Origin: Candidatus Gracilibacteria bacterium
GTDB lineage: Bacteria > Patescibacteriota > Gracilibacteria > BD1-5 > UBA2023
Assembly (NCBI GenBank): GCA_028687475.1
Contig: JAQUAB010000004.1
Span: forward strand, 1-64,000
Length of the DNA stretch: 64,000 nt
Direction: 5' to 3'
Each line of letters starts with the position of its first letter. Position 1 is the stretch's first letter. The translations under genes and the position numbers were made by a program. Below the pieces are notes generated by a model that saw only the letters and a program-made list of their open reading frames with translations, did not search any database and was not told where the DNA came from. Shown one piece after another: positions 9,107-19,906 of this stretch.

Positions 9107-9307
9107 AAGAGAGATTTTATGAATGGGAACCAGAAATTTATATGAATAACTTTGTAACAATTATGAAAGTAGACTTTATTCCAAGTCCTCTCTCGAGATG
9201 ATAGATGCACCATCTCATTTCAAAGAAACTATCATAAACTTCCTTTCCACAAATCCTATTGTTCAAGGAGTTATTCAAAGCGTATCAAGAATGTGTTAAT
9301 CAAAATT
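9107..9307. other. Short intergenic stretch with partial duplication of the fmt 3' end
   Basis: Bases 9110-9154 resemble the last part of fmt (about 8822-8866), both containing GAATGGGAAC and TAACTTT. A 33-codon frame from an ATG near 9199 (MIDAPSHFKETIINFLSTNP) looks protein-like but is very short; I treat it as a possible remnant. Confidence 0.35.
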
Positions 9308-9712
9308 ATGTCCACCCTCTTCTCCAAAATCATCGCCTGAGAAATTCCATCTTTTAAGATTTATGAAGATGAGTTTGTCTATGCGTTTCTCGATATTTTC
9401 CCACAAACACCTGGGCATACACTGATTGTTCCGAAGATAGAAATTGATCACTTTGCAGATGTGCCAGAACCATACTATTCCGCAATATTTCTCGCCGCCA
9501 AGAAACTCTCTCCAGCAATTCAGAAAGCAACAGGATGTGTGAGAATATGTACACTTTTTGTGGGTTATGAGATTCCTCATTGTCATTATCATCTTGTTCC
9601 GACGAACACGCTTTCCGATGTGAACTTCACAGGAAAGCCTCAAGCAGACATGGAAGAGCTCAAGACAATGCAAGAGAAAATTCTTTCTGAACTCAATATC
9701 AATCATCAATAA
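9308..9712 (+). CDS. HIT family nucleotide hydrolase
   Basis: 134 residues. Starts STLFSKIIAGEIPSFKIYED with the family Gly of the IIxGEIP motif encoded by TGA. GHTLIVPK is the central strand and PHCHYHLVP is the histidine triad (HxHxH) that gives the AMP-transferring active site. Such proteins hydrolyse dinucleoside polyphosphates or AMP derivatives. The permease gene begins 5 bases downstream. Confidence 0.92.
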
Positions 9713-9717
9713 TCCAT

Positions 9718-10482
9718 ATGTTCACTATCGCTCTCAATACCATTCGCGAACTCGTGAGAAATAAATTTTTCTCGCTCATTCTTTTTCTTGGTGTGATTTT
9801 TATCCTCATCTCATTCACGCTCGAGACGCTCGCTCTCGGAGAGATTCGTCGGATTCTCTATGATTTTGGGCTTTCTTTTATCGAGTTGACTGGACTTGCG
9901 GTTATTCTTTTTCTCGGAGGAGGCATGATTGCTCGTGAGATCGAATGACGCACTATCTATCTCATGCTCTCGAAGCCTATCGGAAGATCACAGATTATTC
10001 TCGGGAAATTCCTCGGCTTCTCTGTCGTCATGCTCCTCATGGTCGCATTCCAGACATTAGTCCTCATCGGTATGCTCATGATGCGTAATATTGCGATCGA
10101 TCCGCTCATGTTCGCGGCAATCCTTGGAATTATCCTGAAGTTGTTTTCTCTTCTCGCGCTCATTCTTTTTTTCTCGACTTTCGTATCACCAATGATTGCG
10201 ATGTTTCTCACGATTGCGACCTATATTATCGGACATAGTGGCTACACGATGCTCGACTATGCGATTCATCAGGGAAATACGATGATGGCCTATTTTGGGA
10301 AAGCGATTCTCACAATATTCCCCAATCTTGAAGCCCTCAATCTGAAAAACTATGTAGCCACCGATGCACCAATCATTCTTTCGAATTGGTTTCTCGGATA
10401 CGGTGTCAGTGTTCTGTATGTGATCACGATTCTCTGCTTGAGTGCTCTTATATTTTCTCGACGATCATTCGATAATGCCTAG
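9718..10482 (+). CDS. ABC-2 type transporter permease
   Basis: 254 residues, about six membrane spans. The sequence MIAREIEGRTIYLMLSKPIG is the hallmark cytoplasmic loop of ABC-2 permeases, and its Gly is TGA. The N-terminus (FTIALNTIRELVRNKFFSLI) has the usual amphipathic lead-in before TM1. No ATPase subunit lies next to it. The substrate cannot be inferred. Confidence 0.88.
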
Positions 10483-10512
10483 TAGGAATCTATCTTTTAG
10501 TAAACAATAATT

Positions 10513-10797
10513 ATGTCTCTTATCACGGTAAAAGTCTGCACGGGTCGCGCATGCAGCGAACGATATTCAGAATTCATACAGAAACGCCTCGAAGGAGACA
10601 AAGATTTCTACAAATACGAAGATGATGTCGAAATCGAAACCTGTATGTGCCAAGGTCGATGCAAAGAATGACCAACAGTAGTATTCGGGAATGATATTCA
10701 GGTCGGACAGAATCCGATCAAAGCTTCAGAAATTCTCAGAAAAAAAGTCGAAGAAGCTCGGAGAAAGTTGCGAGCAAACAATAAAGACAAGGTATAA
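10513..10797 (+). CDS. Thioredoxin-like [2Fe-2S] ferredoxin
   Basis: 94 residues, one in-frame TGA. Four Cys sit in the arrangement VCTGRACSER ... ETCMCQGRCKEGP: the first pair in a Cx4C loop and the second set in a CxCx3C loop, as in the NuoE-like thioredoxin-fold ferredoxins. The C-terminal GPTVVFGNDIQVGQNPIKAS matches the strand following the cluster loop. Likely a small electron carrier. It converges with sufD, ending 8 bases from the sufD stop. Confidence 0.82.
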
Positions 10798-10804
10798 TCC
10801 TTGT

Positions 10805-11437
10805 CTATTTTTGTACGATCAATGTCTGTAACTGCTCTGCGATTTCTTCTCATCGCTCACCCAGCACTCCGACATGCCGACGTATCTCAGCCGAGAGGAG
10901 AAGCCCTTCTGCGGTCGAGGCATCGATTCCATGCGACTGGAGATAAAAAAGCGCTTCTCCCGAAATACGATGGGTTCGGTTACTATGTCATCATTCGATA
11001 CTATCCGTCTCTATTTCGAGAACTGGACGCCCGCGAACTGATATATTTTTTCAGAGCAAAATATTCGTCTGATCGACTCTCAGATGGATATCCTCAGAAC
11101 CATTTTCCACTCGTCCGATTCCATCGACAGAAATACGAGCATTGTCTCGAAGAAGTGTGAGAAGCTTCAGGTCAGCAGATATATTTTTCCCATCGAGAAT
11201 AACGGACAATTTTTGAACCATATCTGAGTGATAATATACTCCCGCCCCCATAAACGTCGCATCAGACTGAATATGGAAAGTTCGAGTATTCTGAGTAGCT
11301 TCTGACGGAAGGAGAAGGTACTGCAACTTCACACCCGAGCGAACGGTAATTTCGAGGTTTTCGAGCTTTCCATTATCGCGGAGAATAGTATCCTCTGAGA
11401 TAATCATCGGAGATGTGGTTATAGATTCGCTATACAT
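10805..11437 (-). CDS. sufD: SufD-like Fe-S cluster assembly protein
   Basis: 210 residues, four TGA codons. It carries the SufBD beta-helix core (RTFHIQSDATFMGAG, LHLLTLL-like strands, ARISVDGIGRVENGSEDIHL) and the C-terminal signature RGRPVLEIETDSIEGGHSN followed by GEALFYLQSHGID. It is shorter than typical SufD because the N-terminal helical part is missing. SufD partners SufB and SufC in the scaffold complex; those genes lie 16 kb away (26349-28492). ATG at 11437 is the first one followed by typical sequence. Confidence 0.87.
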
Positions 11438-11543
11438 AGAGAAGAAGTATAGGGAAAGCTCTGGAAAGAACAAGACATTTTTCGAGAAAATGGCAAGTAC
11501 GATTTTCTTGTATTTTATGGTGTTTTCTGTTAATATTGACCTC

Positions 11544-13970
11544 ATGAATGCGAAAAGTCCATACATCACCTACGAAGTCACTGTTGACCGTGCGAATGAG
11601 AAGGGAGCTTTTGTTGCCAGAGAAATGCTCTCGACACTCCATCACAGTATCTCTCATCGTGCTCCATGGTGGCAATTCTGGAAAAGAGGAAATCATGCCT
11701 CTTTCCGATTCCAGATTCTTGCTCACAATGGACAAATACGGTTTTATTTTTCGACACAAAAAGAATATTCCGCCTTTCTCATATCCCAACTCTATGCACA
11801 CTATCCTGATATAGAAGTTACTGAATGTAGTATTCCTGTCGAATCGACACTTTCTGTTCAACGTCGATCGCTCGTGCTGCATCATCACGATCTCGATACT
11901 ATCAAGCTCTATGTGAACCTGAAAGACCGAACAGAGAAAGATTCTATCGATCCGCTTTCGAGTCTCACGAGCGCGCTTGTGAAAATTCCAAAGAACGAAA
12001 TCGGTGGTTTTATTATTGATTTTGCACCCGTCCATGATCATCTCTGGCGCACAGAATCCAAGAAAGCACTCCTCACTTCGAAATACATTCCTAACTTCAT
12101 GAAGCTTCCACTCCTCTCGATGTGGGGATATATTGGTTGGATTTTCTTGCCATTCAAGATGCTCTCACTCTTTTTCGGATTTCTTCTTCCACGCGCAGAA
12201 GAGCATAAGGAACACGAATGAACGGAAAAAAATCACCACGACAAAGAAGCTTCGTCAAAAACGGATGCTTTCGGTTTTCGTACCGCTGTGCATATCTTCA
12301 AAAACATTGCGGATCCTATTAATGATGATCTCATCCTCAAAGAACTCGGAAGCAGCATGAATATCTTCGCGGATCCGAAATGAAACCATTTCGTCACCAA
12401 AAAACAGGGCAACACCGAATATGGAAAAATCCGAATATCACTCGGACATACAACCCAGATTCTCAATACGACAGAACTTGCTGGCATTGTTCATCTTCCG
12501 ACACTCTATGTGAAAACTCCTGGAGTGAATTGGGTAACAACGAGAAAGTTCGAACCACCGCACAATCTTCCGAAGGAAGAATATCCGAATACTCCAATCG
12601 GAGTTGCGAATTTTCGTGGTGATAATCAGGAATTTGGGATTAAGCCTGTTGATCGTGCACGTCATGTCTATATCATCGGAAAGACCGGAATGGGAAAATC
12701 GACCCTTCTCGAAAACATGATCTATACTGATATCCTGAACGGTCGTGGTGTAGCAGTGATTGATCCACACGGAGATCTCGCTGAGACGATTCTCGCGAAT
12801 ATTCCAAAATCTCGAACCAACGATATTGTCCTTTTTGATCCAGCGGATCAGGAATATCCGATTGCGTTCAACATGCTCGAGAATAGTCGTCCTGAACTTC
12901 GACCGATTGTTGCAGGAGGACTCGTCTCGATTTTCAAGAAGATGTTCGCCGAAAGCTGGTGACCACGTCTCGAATATATTCTCCGCAATACGATACTCAC
13001 GCTTCTCCTCGTGCCTGATACGACGATGATATCTATTCCGATGATGCTCACACACGAAGCCTATCGGAAAAAAATAGTATCCAAAATCGATGATCCGATT
13101 CTTGTTCAGTTCTGGACCCAAGAATTCGAGAAAATGAGTCCTGCGATGCAAAGTGAAGCGATTAATCCAATTCTCAACAAGGTGGGACAATTTCTCTCAT
13201 CTCCGATTCTCCGCAATATTCTGGGTCAACCGAAAAATCCATTCTCGCTTCGATGGATTATGGACAACGGAAAGATTTTTATCGTGAACCTGTCGAAGTG
13301 ACGTATTGGTGAAGATGCGAGTGCCCTTCTCGGTGCTATGATGGTGACGAAGTTCCAGATTGAAGCCATGACTCGTGCGGATACTCCCGAAGCAGAACGT
13401 CGAGATTTCGGACTCTATGTCGATGAATTCCAGAACTTTGCGACGGATAGTTTCGCGACGATTCTCTCTGAAGCACGAAAGTATAAACTCTCCCTCACGA
13501 TGGCGAACCAATATGTCGACCAAATGGCAGAGACGGTTCAGGGTGCGGTTTTCGGAAATGTGGGAACGCTCATCTCATTCCAAGTCGGCTACCACGATGC
13601 GACAACCTTCGCAGAAGTATTCGGTGGAGAAGATGTGATTCTTCCCCAAGATCTGACCAACCTCGCCAAATACGATATCTATACCAAGCTTCTCATCGAT
13701 GGCATGCCATCTCCTGTTTTTTCTGCGACGACGCATGCACCTCTCAGAGAACGATTCGATGTCCCTCCACAACAGTCGCGAGATGTGCTCCTGAAGGTCA
13801 GCCGTGAGAAATACACCAAGAAAAAAGATTTCGTGGAGAAAAAGATCTTCGACTACGCTCGAAAGATTAGTGAGGAAGAAAAAGTGTACAAAAAAGAACA
13901 AGAAGCCTACAAAGAAAAAATGCGAGAAGAAAAAGCCAAAAAAAGAACAGATGAGAGCAAGAATGTGTAA
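11544..13970 (+). CDS. VirD4/TraG-like coupling ATPase, paralog 1
   Basis: 808 residues with four in-frame TGA. An N-terminal non-ATPase domain (1-215) and two hydrophobic stretches near 190-220 precede a HerA/TraG-type motor: Walker A IIGKTGMGKSTL at about residue 378, DPHGDL just after it, and Walker B YVDEFQNF near 626 followed by SEARKYKLSLTMANQY. This is the family that feeds DNA or protein into type IV secretion channels. The C-terminus is a long charged coiled coil. It heads a block with a VirB2-like protein and a second paralog. One TGA falls in NLSK-G-RIG, a position shared by all three paralogs here. Confidence 0.85.
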
Positions 13971-13973
13971 CTT

Positions 13974-14000
13974 TTGCTTTTCTGGAATAATCTATATAAT
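13974..14000 (+). promoter_or_regulatory. Promoter of the VirB2-like gene
   Basis: TTGCTT (13974-13979) and TATAAT (13995-14000), 15-base spacer, 24 bases before the start codon. Confidence 0.5.
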
Positions 14001-14023
14001 CCATTGTAATATAAAAAAAGCGT

Positions 14024-14986
14024 ATGAAATTTCTCATTCTTCTCGTTTCTCTTCTTTCATTTCTCATTCTTCCGACAGGTACTTGGGCCCTGACAGAAAG
14101 TGAACTCAATCTCAGAAATACTGCCGATATCAGTACAACTGGAAATACCAATATGGTACTGGAAGACTTTATTGGCTCCAATTCTATTAGTGACTTTTTC
14201 TTCTCACCAGGAGGAACGGGCGGAGAAGCAATTACGAATTCATTCATCCAAGTTGCTTTCAATATCAAGAATTTCTTTGTTTTGGTGGCTGTTATTTTCT
14301 TGATTATCGGAGTGATTAAACTCCTTTTTCTCTCATGAGATGAGGAACGTATCAAGAAATGGCGATCAAATATTATCTGGGTTTCCGTAGGGCTTCTCAT
14401 CATGCAAATAGCATTCTCTATATGGAATACGCTCCTGATTCGGGATTCTGGAGCAGTTATTGGCTCTATGCTAGGATGGCAAATGTGGGTGAATATCTTT
14501 TCTCCGATTGTGAGCTTTCTTCAGCTTCTTGCTGGTTTCGGATTTCTCATGATGATGGTGTATGCATTTTTCACTATTGTTGGTGGAGGTGGAGATGAAG
14601 AGAAACTGAAGAAAGGAAAAAATATTATTATTTATGCAATTATTGGATTTCTCTTGATCAAGCTTCCCCGTGCATTTATTTCTGCGATTTATGGAAGTCC
14701 CAGCTGTAAAGAATCGGAATTTCTCTGGACGAGCAATTGTGTTATCAAGGATCAGGACTTGAGTGAGAGTATTGGAATTATTGGAAGTATTTTTAATTAT
14801 TTGAACACATTTCTTGCGGTTGTCTGTGTTATTCTGATCATCTATGCAGGTTGGCTCGTCTTCATCTCTGGTGGCGACGAAGAGAAATTGAAGAAAGCAA
14901 AACGTATTATTCTCTATATTATCATCGGACTCCTCATCTTGGTTGCTAGTCATGCCATATTCCGCTTCTTTATTCTGCGAGGATAG
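14024..14986 (+). CDS. Membrane protein with three tandem VirB2/TrbC-like units
   Basis: 320 residues with a signal peptide (MKFLILLVSLLSFLILPTGT). Three repeats each consist of a hydrophobic helix, a short loop with GDEE(K/R)(L/I)KK, and a second hydrophobic helix ending in IIIG(F/L)L-type sequence: loops at SGDEERIKKW (about 105), GGGGDEEKLKKG (about 188) and SGGDEEKLKKA (about 285). That is the hairpin layout of VirB2/TrbC pilins, which are normally single units. Cys residues occur between units 2 and 3. It could be a fused pilin trimer or a membrane channel component; the fusion is seen directly, the role is inferred from its position between two VirD4-like genes. Confidence 0.75.
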
Positions 14987-15009
14987 TATTTCTCTATCAA
15001 TCTTCTCGA

Positions 15010-15037
15010 AAATCATGAGCAAAATCATGATTTTTTT
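15010..15037 (+). terminator. Terminator after the VirB2-like gene
   Basis: Stem AAATCATG/CATGATTT with an eight-base loop, followed by T. The T run is shared with the -35 element of the next promoter. Confidence 0.65.
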
Positions 15038-15064
15038 GCGTTTTATATACCTTTCAGATATACT
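15036..15064 (+). promoter_or_regulatory. Promoter of VirD4-like paralog 2, possibly leaderless
   Basis: TTGCGT (15036-15041) and TATACT (15059-15064) with an ideal 17-base spacer. The start codon at 15071 lies where transcription would begin, implying a leaderless or nearly leaderless mRNA. Confidence 0.5.
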
Positions 15065-15070
15065 CTCACT

Positions 15071-17503
15071 ATGACTTGGTCTGAAGGTATTTTCATCACA
15101 ATCATAACAGTTTTTGTCGTGATTATCCTATTTCTCTCCACGAGAAGAAAAATCGCATTCAAACGCTCTTTGGAGATGACTTTTTTGCGTGTTGTTATCG
15201 CACGAAAGGACAGTGACCAAGACGAAAAAAAGGAAACCGTGAAGGACTTTCGCGAACAGATTTCTATCATGGAACAATTGCTTGCGAGTCTCAAGTCCCT
15301 CTACTCAAGCACAATTACAGGATGGCTTTTCGGACAAGAATATATTTCTCTCGAATATATCGCGCACAAACAAGAAATCTATTTCTATATCGTCGTTCCA
15401 CGAAAAGCAAAACTCCTTGTCGAAAAGCAAATTCTCGGTTTTTATCCTGATGCTTTCATCGAAGAAACCGAAGAAATCAATATTTTCGAGGGACGAAAAG
15501 TGGTTCGCGGAGAAATCATGAAGCTCAAGAAGCCCCAACAATTCCCTATACGAACGTATCAGAAACTCGAGAGTGATTCTATGAATGCGATTCTCTCAGC
15601 GCTCGGGAAACTCGGAGAAAATGAATCATGAGCAGTTCAGATTCTGATGCGCCCAGTCGATGATGATTGGCAAGAAAAAATTAAGAAAATTATCCGAAAA
15701 TCGGAAAAGAAAGACAAAAAACATCATTTTTCTTGGAATCCGCTCGAATGGCTCGGAAACCTCATAGAACTCTTCACCCACGATCCGAACGAGAAACACG
15801 AAAACCCAGAGAATTCGAATACCGATGAGGAACCGATGGACGAGGAAGGACTCATGAAAGAAAAAGTGAAGAAAACAGGATATGCGGTCGCTATTCGCAT
15901 CGTAACAACTGGAAATGACGAAGGAAGTGTTTATGCGGAACTCCAGAATATTATTTCTGCATTTTCACAGTTCACTTCTCCAGCCTACAATAAGTTCAAA
16001 GCAGTAAAACGAAAATCACTCTCACTGCTCGTGAGGCATTATATTTTCCGACAGTTTGCTTGGTGGTCTCCAACTCCTGTGATGAATAGTGAAGAACTCG
16101 CGACACTTTTTCATTTTCCTTCGAGCAAATACAACAAGCAACCAGAGATTCGCTGGCAGCGATTCAAGCTCATCAAAGCACCAACCAATATCCCGAAAGA
16201 AGGACTCTATATCGGAGACAATGATTTCCGTGGCGAGAAAAAACCGATTTTTATCAAGAATGAAGACCGATTCCGACACTTCTACGTCATCGGTCAGACT
16301 GGTACTGGTAAATCATCGATTCTCTCGACGATGGCGCGACAGGATGTTCGTAGTGGCAAGTGACTCGCGATTCTCGATCCCCATGGAGACCTTGCCAAGG
16401 AACTTATCGGATATATTCCTCGTGAACGTGCTGATGATATTGTCTATTTTGATCCGGGAGACCTCGCACGTCCGATGGGACTCAATATGCTCGAAGCATC
16501 GAACGACGATGAGAAACAAATGGTCGTCGCCGATTCGACGAATATCATGATCAAGCTTTTCGGAAACGAGATTTTCGGACCACGTATTCAGGATTATTTC
16601 CGTAATGGATGTCTCACACTCATGGACTATCCCCAGGGTGGTGCTATCACGGATCTTATCCGTCTCTTCACGGATGAGAACTTCCAGCGCGAACGCCGTA
16701 CGACTCTGAAAAATGCGGTTGTGAAGGCATGGTGGGATTATACCTATGCGAAAATGGGGGATCGCGAGAAGTGAGAAATCATTCCATATTTCGCGGCGAA
16801 ATTCGGACAATTCATCACCAATACGATGATGCGCAATATTGTCGGACAAACAAAAAGTGCCTTCGATATCAGTGAAATCATGAACAATGAGAAACTCCTT
16901 CTCGTGTCATTGTCGAAGTGAGTCATCGGAGATCTCAATTCCAATCTGCTCGGTCTTATCCTCGTATCGAAGATTCAGATTGCTGCGATGCGTCGGCAGA
17001 ATATGGCAAAAGAAGCACGCAAAGATTTCTTTCTCTATATCGATGAATTCCAGAACTATGTGACCGACTCTATCGAGTCCATCCTCTCAGAAGCTCGTAA
17101 ATATCGCCTTGGCCTCGTGATCGCCCATCAATATCTCGGACAGCTCGAGAAATCTGATGCGCTGACAAAATCCAGTCTCAACCTCAAGTGAGCGATTTTC
17201 GGTAACGTCGGAACAGTGATGAGCTACAAGCTCGGTGCAGAAGATGCAGAGTTCATGGCAAAGCAATTTGCTCCAGCGTATTCGGATCAGGATTTCGTGA
17301 ATATGGACAAGTTCAAGGCGGCAATGAAACTCTCAGTCGATAGTCAGCCGACTCCTGGTTTTTCGATTGCACCGCCGAATCCATTCGCAGAAATGCCGGA
17401 TATGGTGACCGGAAACGCACTTCGTGAACTCTCTCGCCTCAAGTATGGGCGTGAACGTGAATTCGTCGAGAAAGAAATTATTTATCGTATTGGTGCTGTA
17501 TAA
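15071..17503 (+). CDS. VirD4/TraG-like coupling ATPase, paralog 2
   Basis: 810 residues with five in-frame TGA codons. An N-terminal membrane anchor (FITIITVFVVIILFL) is followed by a soluble domain and the motor: Walker A VIGQTGTGKSS near residue 409, ILDPHGDLAKEL, EIFGPRIQDYFRNGCLTLMD, and Walker B YIDEFQNY near 656 followed by SEARKYRLGLVIAHQY. Layout matches paralog 3 (53401-56388) closely, including FGPRIQxYFRNGCLTLMD. Probable role: ATP-driven coupling protein of a type IV secretion-like machine. It is followed after 2 bases by a secreted Cys protein gene. Confidence 0.87.
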
Positions 17504-17505
17504 CT

Positions 17506-18462
17506 ATGAAAAAATCTATTTTTCTCATCTGTGGAATCGCTGGAATACTTCCACTCTCAATATGAGCAGCAGGATGATGACCGAGTTGCGATAAACGAGA
17601 ATATTCTTGTTATCAGGAATGGGTCAATACGTGCAATAACTCGAGTAAACCTTGGAAAGCGAATAAATGAGTCTGAAGTGTGGAAGTGAAAAACTATGCC
17701 GAACTCTCAGCAAATGCTCAGAACAAAAAAATCACAGAAATTATCAACAAAGAGAAGTATCCAACGGAACGGGCAAAACTCGAAGCTCAGCTTTCGCTGG
17801 ATAGAATCGGGGCTTTCGCCGGATTCAAAGCGGTGGAAATCGCTCGGAATCAGTACCGAAGCAATATGAACAAGATTTTCTCTTGTGCCGTTATAGCTTC
17901 CAGAATAGAGAAAACCCAGAAGGTGCTCGAAGCGGTCAAAAAAGTATGAGAATCTGAGATTTCTCGAAAACTCGAAGCAGACATCAAGAAACTTGGAGCA
18001 ATGAAACCGACATGATGTGCTGCAAATATGGGAACTGAGACACTCAATGACTATGGTCTCGCGCTCGCATCCAGTGCGACAACAGAATACTGTAGCTATC
18101 GAAATTATCTCGATTATCTCCAAGAAAACATCAATAGTAATTATACGGATGTACTTAATTTGGAACAAAAAATCGGAAATAATGGAGAATCCCAGTCAAA
18201 CCCAAGCACGATCGAAAGCGCTGCTTCTGACATGAATCTGCGAGCTCGTCAAATCACCGACGATATTGCCCGTGCCAATTCAACGCTTCCGAAAGCACTC
18301 GTGGCATATAGAGAAATGGAGAGGACCTATCCGCTTCATATCATGTTCCTCATCATTTATGATGATTATCTTGATCTCCGACAGAATACCACCACCTACC
18401 TCAATGCAGTTTCTCAGCTTTTCGAGAAAGCCAATAATGCTCAGAGTGCAAATAACAACTAA
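17506..18462 (+). CDS. Secreted coiled-coil protein with cysteines
   Basis: 318 residues with a signal peptide (KKSIFLICGIAGILPLSIGA) and nine TGA codons before residue about 175. The mature part has Cys pairs (PSCDKREYSCYQEWVNTC), then long helical segments and a late hydrophobic stretch HIMFLIIYDDYLDL. The gene begins 2 bases after the VirD4-like stop, so it is co-transcribed and probably belongs to the same envelope apparatus. No family recognised. Confidence 0.7.
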
Positions 18463-18465
18463 AAA

Positions 18466-18485
18466 ATCCTCTCATGCGAGAGGAT
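18466..18485 (-). terminator. Terminator after tRNA-Cys
   Basis: Perfect stem ATCCTCTC/GAGAGGAT with loop ATGC. The minus strand runs into T6. It sits between the converging secreted-protein gene and tRNA-Cys. Confidence 0.8.
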
Positions 18486-18495
18486 AGAATATCAT

Positions 18496-18573
18496 TGGAG
18501 GCGCTAATCAGATTCGAACTGATGACTGTAGAGCTTTGCAGGCCCTTGCAATTGACCACTCTGCCATAGCGCC
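18496..18573 (-). tRNA. tRNA-Cys(GCA)
   Basis: Acceptor GGCGCTA pairs with TAGCGCC; anticodon loop CTGCAAA gives GCA; discriminator is U as expected for Cys; CCA is encoded. Confidence 0.92.
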
Positions 18574-18613
18574 AAGACCTGGGCATTATAGAGAAATAGA
18601 GAAAAAAGCAAGT

Positions 18614-19156
18614 TTACTTACAGACAAAAGTCTGGAGCAATGGGACATAGAGTGTTGGATCTTTGTCGAGAGAAAGAGAAAAGTGAAGCAGATATACAGT
18701 CGTCCCACACACTCGCGCTGTTTGGACGAACTTCATACGTGGAGAACTCTCATTGTACCGCGCTTCGAATATATAGACGCGTGAAGTTTCTTCGTCAGAA
18801 AAAGTAATATCCCGGTCTGTTGTTTTCGTGTATTCGAGATAATTTTTACTTGTTTGGATCTGATTGAGCTCGCTGTATTTCTTCGAAGTAACGATAGATT
18901 CCAATGTATTACTCATAATGACAAGATTGTTCGAGAAGCCATATTTCGTATCTGGAGAAACATAGGCAAGTTCGATGGTTCATTTTTTCGGAGTTGGAAG
19001 TGTTGTCTCCGCCGCACCAGACCAAGTCTTCGGTACAGAAATGCTAAATGTTTTCCCTTCATAGAGAGTCGTATTCTGAGTTGCCTCGGATTGTGTTCCT
19101 GGAAGTGTACAACTCGCCAAGAGAAATGATGTGAGAAGAAAAAGAAGAAAACGCAT
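18614..19156 (-). CDS. Lipoprotein of unknown function
   Basis: 180 residues. The N-terminus MRFLLFLLTSFLLASC is a signal peptide with lipobox LASC. The mature part includes FSISVPKTWSG, a pattern common in lipoproteins of the PsbP/Mog1 or DUF-type fold (YEGKTFSISVPKTW). One TGA follows TPKK. An lgt-like gene at 33889 could supply the lipid modification. The start is the ATG directly before the signal peptide. It is preceded by a membrane protein gene 5 bases upstream. Confidence 0.75.
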
Positions 19157-19161
19157 AAGAA

Positions 19162-19536
19162 CTATAAGATATGAATCCCAATATGGGCTACAACTCCGAA
19201 AATACCAAAAAGTAAAGCAATAATTAAACCTATCAATTTTATCCAAGATTTTGTCGGAAAATAAATATTCTGGAAGTACTCGATCAGCGAAAACATAAAC
19301 CAGGAAACGACAATCACAAGTACAGAATAGAGATGAAAAGAAACATTCGAAAGAAACTCAAGCGAAACAAAAAAACCAAATACGGAAAAGGAGAATCCGG
19401 CAATTGTAAAGAGAAGTGTCATATAATAAGCCAGTACAAAGAAAGCCAATGTACGCTTTGCAATAACAAGCTTGATCTCCAAATATTCTTGCGGATTTTT
19501 TGTGAGTCTTTCTCGGATATCCTTGATTTTAACCAT
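19162..19536 (-). CDS. Small membrane protein
   Basis: 124 residues with an amphipathic cytoplasmic start (VKIKDIRERLTKNPQEYLEI) and three or four membrane spans (LAFFVLAYYMTLLFTIAGF, LYSVLVIVVSWFMFSLI, LIGLIIALLFGIFGVVAHI). No TGA codons and no recognised family. Co-oriented with and 5 bases upstream of the lipoprotein gene. Confidence 0.65.
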   Translation of the reverse strand: MVKIKDIRERLTKNPQEYLEIKLVIAKRTLAFFVLAYYMTLLFTIAGFSFSVFGFFVSLEFLSNVSFHLYSVLVIVVSWFMFSLIEYFQNIYFPTKSWIKLIGLIIALLFGIFGVVAHIGIHIL

Positions 19537-19570
19537 TTTTCTTTATAATGCTGGCATATTATATTCAAAA

Positions 19571-19852
19571 ATGTCACTCACACAAGCTCAAATCAACAGA
19601 CTTCAGAAGCTCACCGCTATTGCACGAGAAGGAGAACTCGATATTTCTAGTGTTCTCGACTCTTTCGATACACTCAAGAATGGAAACCTCAACCTTCCGG
19701 AACATACCACTCGAAGTGGAAAATGAAGTCTTCTTCCTCGGGAAGATATAGTTCATGCATCGACTATCTCACGAGAATCACTTCTCAAGTGTAGTCCACA
19801 ACGCATTGCAGGCAACCAGATTGCCCTTTCGAGCATTATGATTGGTGAATAA
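19571..19852 (+). CDS. gatC: GatC-like subunit of Asp/Glu-tRNA amidotransferase
   Basis: 93 residues with the GatC layout: N-terminal helix (QINRLQKLTAIAREGELDIS), a middle segment, then LPREDIVHASTISRESLL and a final CSPQRIAGNQIALSSIM, matching the LRxDxV ... aP ... fxVPxii ending. GatCAB converts Glu-tRNA(Gln) or Asp-tRNA(Asn) to the amide form. One TGA (SGKG). gatA and gatB are not in this window. The match is moderate because the family is short and variable. Confidence 0.7.
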
Positions 19853-19906
19853 AAAACTTTTTGATTCTTTCTACTTTCTAGCAACGAGATCTTCTCGCTC
19901 TTTCTT

